DNA of 64,000 nt, from assembly GCF_026341815.1 (NCBI RefSeq), contig NZ_JAPENX010000001.1, positions 4,526,001 through 4,590,000 on the forward strand. Reading direction: 5' to 3'. The position numbers and the translations under genes were made by a program. Source of the DNA: Streptomyces sp. NBC_00572. GTDB taxonomy: Bacteria; Actinomycetota; Actinomycetes; Streptomycetales; Streptomycetaceae. How positions within the stretch are numbered: the first letter of the stretch is position 1; every line of letters begins with the position of its first letter. The notes beneath the pieces were generated by a model. That model was not told the DNA's origin. It worked only from the letters and a program-made list of their open reading frames with translations, and did not search any database. Below are positions 44,388 through 53,892 of this stretch, piece by piece.

Positions 44388-47300
44388 CTAACGCTCCTGG
44401 TTGTAGGTACTGCCCGGGCCGAGGCCCGATCCGTTCGTGTCCGTTCCCGCGCTGCGTCCCTGCTGGACACCACGGCGCAGGTTGCTCAACCTGCCCCGTA
44501 CGTCCTCGGGTGCGCGGGAGACCTGGGGGCCGCCCTGCGGGGTCTGCTCAGCCGTGCCCTCGACCAGGTTGGCCTTCGGGACCCGGCGGGGGAGACCGGA
44601 CGAGGTGACCCCGCCCGCCTTCGGGTCCTTGAGCTTCCCGGCCCGCTGCCAGCGCTCGTCGTTGGTCGAGCGCCATTCGTCGGTGGCGGTGGCGTCGTTC
44701 TGCTGCTCCTGCGCCGGCTGCGCGGGCTTCACCTGCTGCGGTGCCTGCTGCTGCGGCGCCTGCTGGGTCGGCGAGGCGACGCTGCCGCGGCGCGGCAGTC
44801 CGGCGTCGGTCAGCGCGTGACCGGCGTCCGGGGCGGCACTGGGGGTCGGACCCGGACGGTCGAAGCCTACGCGGTCGGGGGCCTGTTCGGGAGCGCTCGG
44901 AGCAGATTCCGATTCCGCTCCGTACTGCTGCTGGTAGCCGCCCTGGTAAGCGCTCTGATCCTGCCAGTCTGCCTGGTGGGACTGGGGATCGAACGCATTG
45001 CCGTACTGCTGGTGTTCGGTTGCCGGGGTCTCGTACGAAGCTTCCGCATAGCCCTGCTGGGGGTACGCCTCGTAGCCCTGCTGCGGGTACGCGTAGCCGT
45101 CCTGCTGCTGCGCGAAGCCGCCCGCGTACTCCTGGCCGTACTCCTGCGTCCCCTGGGGCTGCTGCTGTCCGTAATCCTGCGCCGGGGCGTACTGCTCGGC
45201 CGGGTACTCCTGGGCCTGCTGCTGCCCGTACTCCTCCGGCTGCTCCGCCTCGTCGCGGAAGAGCGGCCGGTCGCCACCCTGCGCCTGGGCCTCCAGGGCG
45301 GCACGCCGCCCCTCGCGCTTCAGCGAGCGGTCGACCGGGTCGAGCTGGCGCTCCTCCTCGGCCGGCTGCTCGTAACGCGAGTCGTCGAAGCCGAGGTCGG
45401 CGGCGGTCAGCATCGGCTGCTGCTGCTGCGGTGCGCTCTCGAAGGCGCTCGGCTGCTGCTGCTGCTGCGGAATGATCTGCGAGACCGTGAAGTCGCCCTG
45501 GAGCGGCTGCTCGCCACCACCACCGTGGGTGATCGCGTCCGGCAGCATGACCAGCGAGGTCGTACCGGCCTGCTCGCCCGAGGGGCGCAGCTGGACCCGG
45601 ACGCCGTGGCGGTCGGCGAGCCGGCCGACCACGAAGAGGCCCATGCGCTGCGAGACGGCGGCGTCGACGGTCGGCGGGTTGGCCAGCTTGTGGTTGATGT
45701 CCGCGAAGTCCTCGGCGGTGAGGCCGATGCCCTTGTCGTGGATCTCGACCATCACACGGCCGTCGGGGAGACGGGTCGCGGTGACGCGGACCTTGGTCTG
45801 GGGGGAGGAGAACGTGGTGGCGTTCTCCAGGAGCTCGGCGAGCAGGTGCACGAGGTCGGTCACGGCCTGGCCGTGGATCTCGGCCTCCGGGACGCCTGCC
45901 AGCTCGATGCGCTCGTACTGCTCCACCTCGGAGGAGGCGGCGCGCATGACGTCGACCAGCGGGACCGGCTGGTCCCAGCGGCGGCCGGGCTCCTCGCCCG
46001 CGAGGACGAGGAGGTTCTCGCCGTTGCGGCGCATACGGGTCGCGAGGTGGTCCAGGCGGAAGAGGTTCTCCAGCTGGTCCGGGTCGGCCTCGTTGTTCTC
46101 CAGGTCGGTGATGAGGGTCAGCTGGCCCTCGATCAGCGACTGGTTGCGGCGCGAGAGGTTGGTGAAGATCGCGTTGACGTTGCCACGGAGCATGGCCTGC
46201 TCGGCGGCGAGCCGGACGGCCTCGCGGTGGACCTGGTCGAAGGCGCGGGCGACCTCGCCGATCTCGTCCTGCGTGTCGATCGGGATCGGCTGGACGCGGG
46301 TGTCGACACGGCCCGGCTCGGTACGCGAGAGCTGGTCGACCAGCATCGGCAGGCGCTGCTCGGCGATGCCGAAGGCGGCGGTGCGCAGCTGCTGCATCGA
46401 GCGGCTCATCTGGCGGGCCATCATCCCGGCCAGGATGAAGGCGGCGAGCAGGGCGATGACGACGATGCCACCGATGACCCAGGCGTCGGTCTTGGCCTCG
46501 TCGGAGATCTTGATCGCCTCGGCCACGGCCTTGTCGACCAGGGCCTTCTCCACCTGGGAGTAGCCGTCGAACTTGGCGGTGGCGACGGCCATCCAGGTCT
46601 CGGCCGTGACGCCCTTGGACTTGAGCGCCGCGAGGGCCTCGGGGTCCTTGGCGGTGCCGATCGCGGTGGCGGAGCCGGAGTAGACGGAGCCGTCCTTGCC
46701 CTTGGGCAGGTCGACGCCGGCGGCCTGCATCTGCTTGGCGCCCTCGGCGGCCTTGCCCGCCATGACCTTCTTCAGCATCTCGACGTCCTCGGGCATACCA
46801 CCGGAGGAGAACTCGCCGAGGGCGATCTGCTCCAGGTAGTTGTACGAGTTGAACGCCACGGACTGCTGGGCGAAGACGGCTTCGGTGCGGCTGGGCCGGA
46901 CCAGGAGCTGGGTGCCGATGGAGCGCTGGAGCGACTCGGCGCCCTTGGCCAGCTGGATGGCGTAGACGCTACGGCCGTAGGCGGTGACGTTGCCGGTGCC
47001 GAGGCCGAGCTCGTTGGAGAACTCGGTGAGGTAGTGCTGGACGCCGGTGTACCCGAGCTGGGTGTTCACCGGGTCGAGGGAGCGGGTGTACGCGGCCTTG
47101 CGCAGCGCGTCGAGCTTCGGCTCCTCGTCCTTGAAGAGCCGGAGGCGGCGCTCGAGACCCTGGCCCGAGGGCAGGTTCTTGGCGGCCTCGTCGAACTTGA
47201 TCCGGGCGGCGTCGGTCGCGGCGTACGCCCGCGTGACGTCGTCGCTCTTGCGGTCCTCGGCGGACTTGGCCGCGAGCAGCGGGCCCGCGGTGAGGTCCCG

Positions 47301-47630
47301 CTCGTTGAGGAGGGCGGTGCTGTACTCCGAGGCGGCGCGCACGATGAGCGCCGTCTTCTCGGCGTCCTGCGCCTCCTGCCAGGTGTCGATCGCTCCCTTG
47401 ACCTGGAAGCCGCCCATGACGAGGCCGACCAGCACGGGTATGAGGAGGATCGCGTTCAGCCTGGTGGGCACGCGCCAGTTGCGGGGCGAAAGCTTGCTGG
47501 AGCTGCCCGGGGTGGCGACCACGGCGGGCTGCGTCACGGGCACGTCCGCGGGCGACATCACCGTCCGCGACGGCGGGGTGAAGTTGCCCCGTGTCTCCTG
47601 CTCCGCGGAGCTTTCCTTGCTGCGCCTCAC
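44388..47630 (-). CDS. cvnA: CvnA sensor histidine kinase-like protein, downstream conservon
   Basis: 1080 aa. Membrane anchor (LNAILLIPVLVGLVMGGFQV), extracytoplasmic nitrate/nitrite-sensor-like domain with a second TM (WVIGGIVVIALLAAFILAGMM), HAMP-like region, HATPase_c domain (HLLAELLENATTFSSP, EIHDKGIGL, GLFVVGRLADRHG). No clear phospho-acceptor H-box. The C-terminal ~370 residues are Gln/Tyr/Pro-rich, then a conserved tail (GLPRRVPKANLV, PQVSRAPEDVRGRLSNLRRG). GTG 47630 chosen because AGAGGTTG sits 8 nt upstream, exactly as in the other cvnA. Confidence 0.92.
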   Translation of the reverse strand: MRRSKESSAEQETRGNFTPPSRTVMSPADVPVTQPAVVATPGSSSKLSPRNWRVPTRLNAILLIPVLVGLVMGGFQVKGAIDTWQEAQDAEKTALIVRAASEYSTALLNERDLTAGPLLAAKSAEDRKSDDVTRAYAATDAARIKFDEAAKNLPSGQGLERRLRLFKDEEPKLDALRKAAYTRSLDPVNTQLGYTGVQHYLTEFSNELGLGTGNVTAYGRSVYAIQLAKGAESLQRSIGTQLLVRPSRTEAVFAQQSVAFNSYNYLEQIALGEFSSGGMPEDVEMLKKVMAGKAAEGAKQMQAAGVDLPKGKDGSVYSGSATAIGTAKDPEALAALKSKGVTAETWMAVATAKFDGYSQVEKALVDKAVAEAIKISDEAKTDAWVIGGIVVIALLAAFILAGMMARQMSRSMQQLRTAAFGIAEQRLPMLVDQLSRTEPGRVDTRVQPIPIDTQDEIGEVARAFDQVHREAVRLAAEQAMLRGNVNAIFTNLSRRNQSLIEGQLTLITDLENNEADPDQLENLFRLDHLATRMRRNGENLLVLAGEEPGRRWDQPVPLVDVMRAASSEVEQYERIELAGVPEAEIHGQAVTDLVHLLAELLENATTFSSPQTKVRVTATRLPDGRVMVEIHDKGIGLTAEDFADINHKLANPPTVDAAVSQRMGLFVVGRLADRHGVRVQLRPSGEQAGTTSLVMLPDAITHGGGGEQPLQGDFTVSQIIPQQQQQPSAFESAPQQQQPMLTAADLGFDDSRYEQPAEEERQLDPVDRSLKREGRRAALEAQAQGGDRPLFRDEAEQPEEYGQQQAQEYPAEQYAPAQDYGQQQPQGTQEYGQEYAGGFAQQQDGYAYPQQGYEAYPQQGYAEASYETPATEHQQYGNAFDPQSHQADWQDQSAYQGGYQQQYGAESESAPSAPEQAPDRVGFDRPGPTPSAAPDAGHALTDAGLPRRGSVASPTQQAPQQQAPQQVKPAQPAQEQQNDATATDEWRSTNDERWQRAGKLKDPKAGGVTSSGLPRRVPKANLVEGTAEQTPQGGPQVSRAPEDVRGRLSNLRRGVQQGRSAGTDTNGSGLGPGSTYNQER

Positions 47631-47970
47631 TCGACCAACAACCTCTCGGCGTCGGCACCTACGTTGTGCCGGTGTTTCGTTCAGGGCCGTACTACTCGGG
47701 AGTTCATGAATTGCAGCACGTGAAGGGGGTCGGTTCCAAACAGTGGGCACTGGCGGCTTTCGCCGGTCCAGACCTCGTATAAAACGGGCATAAAGAGCGA
47801 GCCCCGCCAAATGGCGGGGCTCATGTGAGCGCAGTGACACCGATCGGATGCGTCGGGTGTCCGAGGCGCCCCAATTCTCTGTCGAAATGTTATGAACGCG
47901 CGGGCGGCCGTGTCGAAGGACACAGACCGCCCCTGGCGGTGGCATATGACAACCGCCCCGGTTGGTCCCG
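47631..47970. other. 340-bp intergenic region between conservons
   Basis: Separates the two cvn operons. Holds the terminator at 47799-47822 and lower-GC sequence upstream of the downstream cvnA, where its promoter must lie. No ORF with coding character. Confidence 0.6.
47799..47822 (-). terminator. Terminator between the two conservons
   Basis: 11-bp perfect stem GAGCCCCGCCA/TGGCGGGGCTC, tight loop. It suggests the two conservons are separate transcription units. Confidence 0.75.
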
Positions 47971-48552
47971 TTACTTGAGGCGGGCCATGAGGGCGTGCTC
48001 GACGAGCGTGATGAGCGCGCTCTTGGCGTCCGCGCGGTGGCGGGCGTCCGTGGTGATGATGGGGGTGTCGGGGCCGATCTGGAGGGCCTCGCGGACCTCC
48101 TCGGGCTGGTACGGCTGGGCCCCGTCGAAGCCGTTGAGGGCGATGACGAACGGCAGTCCGCTGTTCTCGAAGTAGTCGACCGCGGGGAAGCAGTCGGCGA
48201 GACGGCGGGTGTCGACCAGGACGACGGCGCCGATGGCGCCGCGGACCAGGTCGTCCCACATGAACCAGAAGCGGTCCTGGCCCGGCGTACCGAAGAGGTA
48301 CAGGATCAGGTCCTGGTCCAGCGTGATGCGGCCGAAGTCCATGGCCACGGTCGTCGTCGTCTTGCCACCCGTGTGCGTGAGGTCGTCGATGCCCGCGGAC
48401 GCGGACGTCATGACGGCCTCGGTACGCAGCGGGTTGATCTCCGAGACGGCGCCCACGAACGTGGTCTTGCCCACGCCGAAGCCACCCGCCACCACGATCT
48501 TCGCGCTGGTGGTTGAACGGGCCGCGCCGCCGCTAGAGCTTGCGAAGTCCAC
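47971..48552 (-). CDS. cvnD: CvnD GTPase, upstream conservon
   Basis: 193 aa with the same motifs as the other copy (GGFGVGKTT, GTPGQDRFWFMW, NGFD). Overlaps cvnC by 20 nt. Protein differs from the 42760-43341 copy at two residues (TGGKT vs TGDKT; final Lys vs Arg); I count about 11 base differences in 582. Confidence 0.93.
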   Translation of the reverse strand: MDFASSSGGAARSTTSAKIVVAGGFGVGKTTFVGAVSEINPLRTEAVMTSASAGIDDLTHTGGKTTTTVAMDFGRITLDQDLILYLFGTPGQDRFWFMWDDLVRGAIGAVVLVDTRRLADCFPAVDYFENSGLPFVIALNGFDGAQPYQPEEVREALQIGPDTPIITTDARHRADAKSALITLVEHALMARLK

Positions 48553-48937
48553 TGAGCACCCTTTCGAGCAGAGTCACGTCCGGCGTGCCGCCGGTCTCTC
48601 CGTTGCCCGGCTGGTGGATCGCCACCATGCCGGCCTCCGCCAGGTCGGCGACGAGGATGCGGGCGACACCGAGGGGCATCGACAGCAGAGCCGACACCTC
48701 GGCCACCGACTTGACCTCACGGCACAGGTGGCAGATCCGCTGGTGCTCCGGGAGGAGCGTGGCGAGGTGCGCCGGGTCGGCCGTGGTGCTGACCAGCGCC
48801 TCGATGGCGAGCTGGTAACGCGGCCGGGTCCGGCCGCCGGTCATCGCGTACGGACGCACCAGCGGCTGGTCGCCCTCATGTCCGTACTCGTCGACTGAAT
48901 TGCCGTACGGATCGTGAGAGGCGGGGGGCGGGGTCAT
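48533..48937 (-). CDS. cvnC: CvnC (DUF742), upstream conservon
   Basis: 134 aa; short N-terminus (MTPPPASHDPYGNSVDEYG) then the DUF742 core (PLVRPYAMTGGRTRPRYQLA, REVKSVAEVSALLSMPLGVARILVADLAEAGMV). About 50 residues shorter than its counterpart, entirely in the N-terminal linker. Located 156 nt after cvnB. Confidence 0.93.
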   Translation of the reverse strand: MTPPPASHDPYGNSVDEYGHEGDQPLVRPYAMTGGRTRPRYQLAIEALVSTTADPAHLATLLPEHQRICHLCREVKSVAEVSALLSMPLGVARILVADLAEAGMVAIHQPGNGETGGTPDVTLLERVLSGLRKL

Positions 48938-49093
48938 GAATCCTCCGGGCGTGACGGCAAACGATCTGCCGTCTGATGGGGCCGGTGGGGGGCCGGGTGG
49001 GGCGGCCGGACGGATAACGGTGCCAGGGCGGTACGGAGGGGCGTACCGCCCTGTCGGTCGGTGGTGCGGTGGGTTTTCCGTGAGGCAACCCGG

Positions 49094-49507
49094 CTAGTGG
49101 AGCAGGCTGCCCTGGAGCTCCGCGCGGAGATCCGGGGTGAGGACACTGCCGGCCCGGTCGACCAGCAGCGTCATCTCGTAGCCCACGAGGCCGATGTCGC
49201 ACTCGGGGTGGGCGAGCACGGCCAGCGAGGAGCCGTCGGAGACCGACATGAGGAAGAGGAAGCCGCGCTCCATCTCCACCACGGTCTGCGCGACGGGACC
49301 CCCCTCGAAGATCCGGGACGCACCCGCGGTCAGCGAGGTCAGTCCGGACGCGACCGCCGCCAGCTGGTCGGCACGGTCGCGGGGGAATCCTTCGGACATG
49401 GCCAGCAGGAGTCCGTCGGCGGAGACCACCACCGTGTGGGACACCCCAGGGGTGTTGTCCACGAAGTTGGTGATCAACCAGTTCAGATTCTGCGCCGCCT
49501 GGCTCAT
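49094..49507 (-). CDS. cvnB: CvnB (roadblock/LC7), upstream conservon
   Basis: 137 aa roadblock/LC7. Start ATG 49507 (MSQAAQNLNWLITN); a TTG two codons upstream is less likely. GGAG within the cvnA stop region may serve as ribosome site, so translation is probably coupled to cvnA. Conserved cluster position cvnA-B-C-D. Confidence 0.93.
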   Translation of the reverse strand: MSQAAQNLNWLITNFVDNTPGVSHTVVVSADGLLLAMSEGFPRDRADQLAAVASGLTSLTAGASRIFEGGPVAQTVVEMERGFLFLMSVSDGSSLAVLAHPECDIGLVGYEMTLLVDRAGSVLTPDLRAELQGSLLH

Positions 49508-49516
49508 CGCGTTCAA

Positions 49517-52500
49517 CTAACGCTCCTGCTGATGGTTCGGACCGAGGTGGTGATTACCCGTGGTCGAGTTACCTGCCTGACGGCCCTGCTGGATGCCGCG
49601 GCGCAGATTGGTCAGCCGGCCGCGGACGTCGTCGGGTGCACGCGAGACCTGGGGGCCGGCGGTGTGCGCCTGCTCCTGAGCGGTCCCGGGTACGAGGTTG
49701 GCCTTCGGCACTCGCCGGGGAAGACCAGAGGTGGTGACACCGCCGGCCGCGGGCTTGCGCACCCGCTCGGCCTGGCGCACCAGCTCGTCGTTGGGCGAGG
49801 TCCGCCAGGCGGCCCCGCCGTTCTGGCGGCCGTCGGCCGGGTCACCGGCCGGACGCTGAGCCGGAGCGGACGGCTGCGACACGACCGGGGTCTGCGTCGT
49901 CTGCTGTGCCTGCTCCTGCGCCTGCTCCTGGTTGAACCAGTTGGTCTCCAGCGTGTCGTACAGGGGGGTACGACCGTCGCCGGCACCGGCCGGCGGCAGG
50001 GCCTCCGGACGGCGCGGCTGCTGGAGCTGCGGCTGACGCGGCTCGGCGCCCTGGCGCGGAGCGCCGAAGTCGCCACTGCCACCACCGGTGCGCTGACGCG
50101 GGGCCGGCGGCTGCGGGGCCTGCTGCTGTGCCTGCGGTACGAAGGGCTGCCGGCCGAACTGCTGCTGCTGGCCGCCCTGGTACGCCTGCTGGTTCTGGCC
50201 CTGCTGCTGGCCCTGCTGCGGGGCGTACTGGTTCTGGCCCTGCGGCTGCTGCTGCGGGGCACCGAAGTCGGGCCGCGCGAACTGGCCGGTGGAACCGGGA
50301 CCCTGGGGGGCACCGAAGTCCGGGCGCGGGAACTGCGCCGTCGAGGCCGGGTCCTGGACCCCGCCCTGGTACACCTGCGGGGCCTGCTGCGGGCGACCCT
50401 GCGACTGTCCCCCTGGGCCCTGCGGCCCGGGAGGTGCCCCCAGCGGGGCACCGAAGTCGGGGCGCGGGAACTGGCCCGTGGAGCCGGGGCCCTGGGGGGC
50501 CGACGGCGCCGCGAACCGGCCCGACGTCTCCGGGTCCTCGTGACCGCGCGGGGCGTCCAGCGGGGACATCTCCTGCTGCGGGCGCCGGACCGGCTGCTGC
50601 GCCTGGTCGTTGCCCCAGCTCGCGGCCTGCGGGCGCTGCGGCTGGGGGTTGCCCCCCGGCAGCTCGGCGCGCGGGAACTCGTACCCACCGGTCTGGTCGG
50701 CCCCCGGGGCCTGGCCCTGCGGAGCGTGCTGCGGCGCGCCGGGTCCGGCCTGCGGGCTGCCCTGGCTGCCCCACACGTCCGTGCGGGAGGGGATGGCGCT
50801 CGCGGCGCCGCCGATGAGACCGCCACCGGGGCCCGGCCGCTGCGGGTCGTTGTTCCCGGGGGCCTGAGGGGCCTGCGGGGTCTGGGGGATCTGCGGCAGC
50901 TGACCGGTCCGGTCCAGCTGCGCGTTCTGCGGCTGCGGGGTCCGGGACTGCGGGGCGCCCTGCGGGCCACCCGTGAGCGGGGCACCGTCACGGGCGGGCA
51001 GCGCGGCCCGGGGGCCGCTCGTACCGACCTGACCGCGCGGCGCACCGGTGCCGAGGCGACCGGCCGCCGAGGACGGCGCACCGCCCTGGCCCGGACGTCC
51101 GCCGGCGGGGCCACCGGCCGCGCCGGGACCGGCGGGAAGGCGGCCGCCCGGGGCGGAGGCGCCGGGCGGCATGGCGCCCTGGCCACCGCCACCCTGCTTG
51201 GGCATCGGCTTCTTGTTTCCCTGGGCGACGTCGACCGGCAGCATGACGAGCGCGGTGGTACCGCCCGAGTCGGACGGACGCAGCTGGATGCGGATGCCGT
51301 GTCGCAGGGACAGACGGCCGACCACGAAGAGGCCCATGCGGCGGGAGACCGAGACGTCCACGGTGGGCGGCGAGGCGAGCCGCTCGTTGATCGCGGCGAG
51401 GTCCTCGGGGGAGAGGCCGATGCCGGTGTCGTGGATCTCGACGAGCACCCGGCCGTCGGGCAGCGCGTGACCGGTGACCCGGACCTTGGTCTGCGGCGAG
51501 GAGAACGAGGTGGCGTTCTCGAGCAGCTCGGCGAGGAGGTGGACGAGGTCGTTGACGACCCGGCCGGCGACCTCGGTCGCGGGGACCGAGGCCAGTTCGA
51601 TGCGCTCGTACTGCTCCACCTCGGAGGCGGCGGCACGGAGCACGTCGACCAGCGGGACCGGGCGGGTCCAGCGGCGGCCCGGCTCCTCACCGGCGAGGAC
51701 GAGGAGGTTCTCACCGTTACGGCGCATGCGCGTCGCGAGGTGGTCGAGCTTGAAGAGCGAGGACAGCTGGTCCGGGTCGGCCTCGCGCGACTCCAGTTCG
51801 GAGATGAGCGAGAGCTGACGCTGGATGAGGCCCTGAGAACGGCGCGAGAGGTTGGTGAACATCGCGTTGACGTTGCCCCGGAGGAGGGCCTGCTCGGCGG
51901 CGAGACGCACGGCCTCGCGGTGCACGTCGTCGAAGGCCGCGGCCACCTGGCCGATCTCGTCCCGGGAGTGCACACCGACGGACTCGACGGAGGTGTCGAC
52001 GTCCTGCGGGTCGGACTCGGAGAGCTGCTTGACCAGCTCGGGCAGGCGTTCCTGGGCGACCTTGGTCGCGGTGTCCTGGAGCCGGCGCAGCGAGCGGATC
52101 ATGGACCGGGCCACGACGAAGGCGCCGATGAGCGAGACACCGAGGACGAGGAGGATCAGCGCACCGTTGACGATGGCGTCCCGCTGCGACTCCTGGCGGA
52201 GTTCACGGGCCATGGTCTCCATGTCACCGAGCAGCTCGCGCTCGATGCGGTTCATGGCGGTGATCTTGGTGCCGTACTCGTCGGTGAAGTTCAGGTGACC
52301 GCGCTTGGGGCCGCCCGGCATCGTGGCGTCGGAGTTGAGGACGCGCTCGGCGTACTTCTCGGCGGCGGTGATCGACGGGTTGCCGGTGTTCAGGGAGGCG
52401 GTCCGCTCGGTGGCGTCACCGCCGGCCGACTCGTAGATCGCCTGGAAGGACTTGAGCTCGACGCCCTCGGAGTTGAGCGCGGCCTCGGCGTAGAGACGGT

Positions 52501-53398
52501 CACCCGGCTGGATCCTGCCGGAGGTCCGGTCGCTCGGGGGCAGCGCCGCCGCGATGATCGCCTGCTGGATGGAGGCGTACTCCTTGGCGGACGAGAACGC
52601 GGCGAGCGCTCGGGTCCGCTTGATCATCTCGGGGTTGCTGGTCGCCTGTGCCATGTCCTGGGACAGACCGAGCAGCGAGCGGATGAGGCGGCTGTACGCC
52701 TCGACCGTCACCGAGTGGGAGACGCCCTTCTCATAGGCGTTCCGCCGGATCGTGTGGAGCTGGCTGACCTGCGAGGCGATCTGGTTGACGTTCTGCCGGA
52801 TGCTGCGCAGCGCCTCGTCGCCCTCGGTGGCCGGGACGTCCTCGGTGGCCTGGAGGAAGGCCTTGTACTCAAGGTCCGTCCTGCGGCGCGGGTTGGCGAC
52901 CTGGTAGTCGCTGACCGGGCGGCCGTTGGCCAGCGGACCCGCGGACAGGTCGCGCTCGGACTGCAGGGCCTGCGCGAGGTCGGTCGCCTCACGGGTCAGC
53001 TTGGTGAGCAGCTGCATGTGGTCGAGCTGCTCCATGTCCTGGAGCGACTCGCTGATGCGGATGCCGCCCAGGGTGGTCGCGGCGACCACGGGGAGGGTGA
53101 GGAGCGCGACCAGGCGCGTGGAGATGCGCCAGTTGCGCAGGGCTATTCGGGGGCCGACCTCGTTCTCGGCCTTGGGCTTGGGGGGTGCGTCGGACGGCTC
53201 GGCGGAAGCGGCCGCGGCGCTCGTGCGCCTGCCGCCGTCACCACCCTCGCCGGACGGTCCCTGACCCTGGTTCGGGGTGCGCGAGGCCGAGGGACCGCGG
53301 TCGGTCCCGGCACGCGGTTCCTGCTCCGCCGGAGTATCCGCTCGGCCCTGGCGGGCCTGGGGAGACCCCGAGCCATCCCTCTTGAAACGTCCCTGCAC
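49517..53398 (-). CDS. cvnA: CvnA sensor histidine kinase-like protein, upstream conservon
   Basis: 1293 aa. Long cytoplasmic N-terminus (~80 residues), TM (RLVALLTLPVVAATTLGGI), extracytoplasmic sensory domain (~330 residues), TM (GALILLVLGVSLIGAFVVA), HAMP, HATPase_c (HLLAELLENATSFSSP, EIHDTGIGL, GLFVVGRLSLRHG). The last ~480 residues are Pro/Gln/Gly-rich with three copies of a TGQFPRPDFGAP-type repeat, ending in the tail shared with the other CvnA (GLPRRVPKANLV, PQVSRAPDDVRGRL). GTG 53398 has AGAGGTTG 8 nt upstream. Confidence 0.92.
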   Translation of the reverse strand: MQGRFKRDGSGSPQARQGRADTPAEQEPRAGTDRGPSASRTPNQGQGPSGEGGDGGRRTSAAAASAEPSDAPPKPKAENEVGPRIALRNWRISTRLVALLTLPVVAATTLGGIRISESLQDMEQLDHMQLLTKLTREATDLAQALQSERDLSAGPLANGRPVSDYQVANPRRRTDLEYKAFLQATEDVPATEGDEALRSIRQNVNQIASQVSQLHTIRRNAYEKGVSHSVTVEAYSRLIRSLLGLSQDMAQATSNPEMIKRTRALAAFSSAKEYASIQQAIIAAALPPSDRTSGRIQPGDRLYAEAALNSEGVELKSFQAIYESAGGDATERTASLNTGNPSITAAEKYAERVLNSDATMPGGPKRGHLNFTDEYGTKITAMNRIERELLGDMETMARELRQESQRDAIVNGALILLVLGVSLIGAFVVARSMIRSLRRLQDTATKVAQERLPELVKQLSESDPQDVDTSVESVGVHSRDEIGQVAAAFDDVHREAVRLAAEQALLRGNVNAMFTNLSRRSQGLIQRQLSLISELESREADPDQLSSLFKLDHLATRMRRNGENLLVLAGEEPGRRWTRPVPLVDVLRAAASEVEQYERIELASVPATEVAGRVVNDLVHLLAELLENATSFSSPQTKVRVTGHALPDGRVLVEIHDTGIGLSPEDLAAINERLASPPTVDVSVSRRMGLFVVGRLSLRHGIRIQLRPSDSGGTTALVMLPVDVAQGNKKPMPKQGGGGQGAMPPGASAPGGRLPAGPGAAGGPAGGRPGQGGAPSSAAGRLGTGAPRGQVGTSGPRAALPARDGAPLTGGPQGAPQSRTPQPQNAQLDRTGQLPQIPQTPQAPQAPGNNDPQRPGPGGGLIGGAASAIPSRTDVWGSQGSPQAGPGAPQHAPQGQAPGADQTGGYEFPRAELPGGNPQPQRPQAASWGNDQAQQPVRRPQQEMSPLDAPRGHEDPETSGRFAAPSAPQGPGSTGQFPRPDFGAPLGAPPGPQGPGGQSQGRPQQAPQVYQGGVQDPASTAQFPRPDFGAPQGPGSTGQFARPDFGAPQQQPQGQNQYAPQQGQQQGQNQQAYQGGQQQQFGRQPFVPQAQQQAPQPPAPRQRTGGGSGDFGAPRQGAEPRQPQLQQPRRPEALPPAGAGDGRTPLYDTLETNWFNQEQAQEQAQQTTQTPVVSQPSAPAQRPAGDPADGRQNGGAAWRTSPNDELVRQAERVRKPAAGGVTTSGLPRRVPKANLVPGTAQEQAHTAGPQVSRAPDDVRGRLTNLRRGIQQGRQAGNSTTGNHHLGPNHQQER

Positions 53399-53892
53399 TA
53401 GCGTCGCAACCTCTGGACCAGGCGTCCTTCCGGATGAACGGAGAGGACGGTGTCGGCGTCAATCGGGGTGCGGAGAGCACCCCAGGTGGTCGTCGGTGAC
53501 CGGCGCAGTTCCCCCTTCCCCGCCACATGGCCGACGCTGCGTTGCGCCTCCTGCGTGTCGGCTTGAAACCCGCGGCGGTGCGTGGAATTCCAGCACAGTG
53601 CCGGATCTCCAACAAGGGCCGCGTGTCGCGCCGGGAGGGTCATGACAACCCGTGCGCACAACGTCACCGCACGTAGAACATGATCACGGAGGATTCGGAC
53701 TTTTCCTCTCCAATGGCTGCGCGTACCCGTGTGTCCCAGTCGCCATGATCAGGAGCGGAATAGAGCATTCAGTGGCGGAATGTCCCTTTCCGTGGCGACA
53801 GGCGACAGTCCGTAATGCCCGGTATATGTCACCAGTGGTGAGCAAACTCACACGATGATCGATGTCTTAGCCATGCATTCGAAGGGAATCGC
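53399..53892. other. 494-bp intergenic region upstream of conservon and small-protein gene
   Basis: Divergent promoter region, lower GC toward 53700-53890. Contains TCACCAGTGGTGA (53829-53841, 6-bp arms with a 1-nt centre) just after a TATATG hexamer and CATTC/GAATG arms near 53767-53783. No credible ORF. Confidence 0.6.

Noticed and set aside
49061..53401. 1446-codon open frame on the plus strand opposite cvnA
   Set aside because: It is the antisense shadow of the conserved minus-strand cvnA; composition and lack of any domain show it is a GC-rich artefact.
53652..53858. Plus-strand 68-codon frame in the cvn upstream region
   Set aside because: No ribosome site and atypical codon use; lies in promoter DNA.
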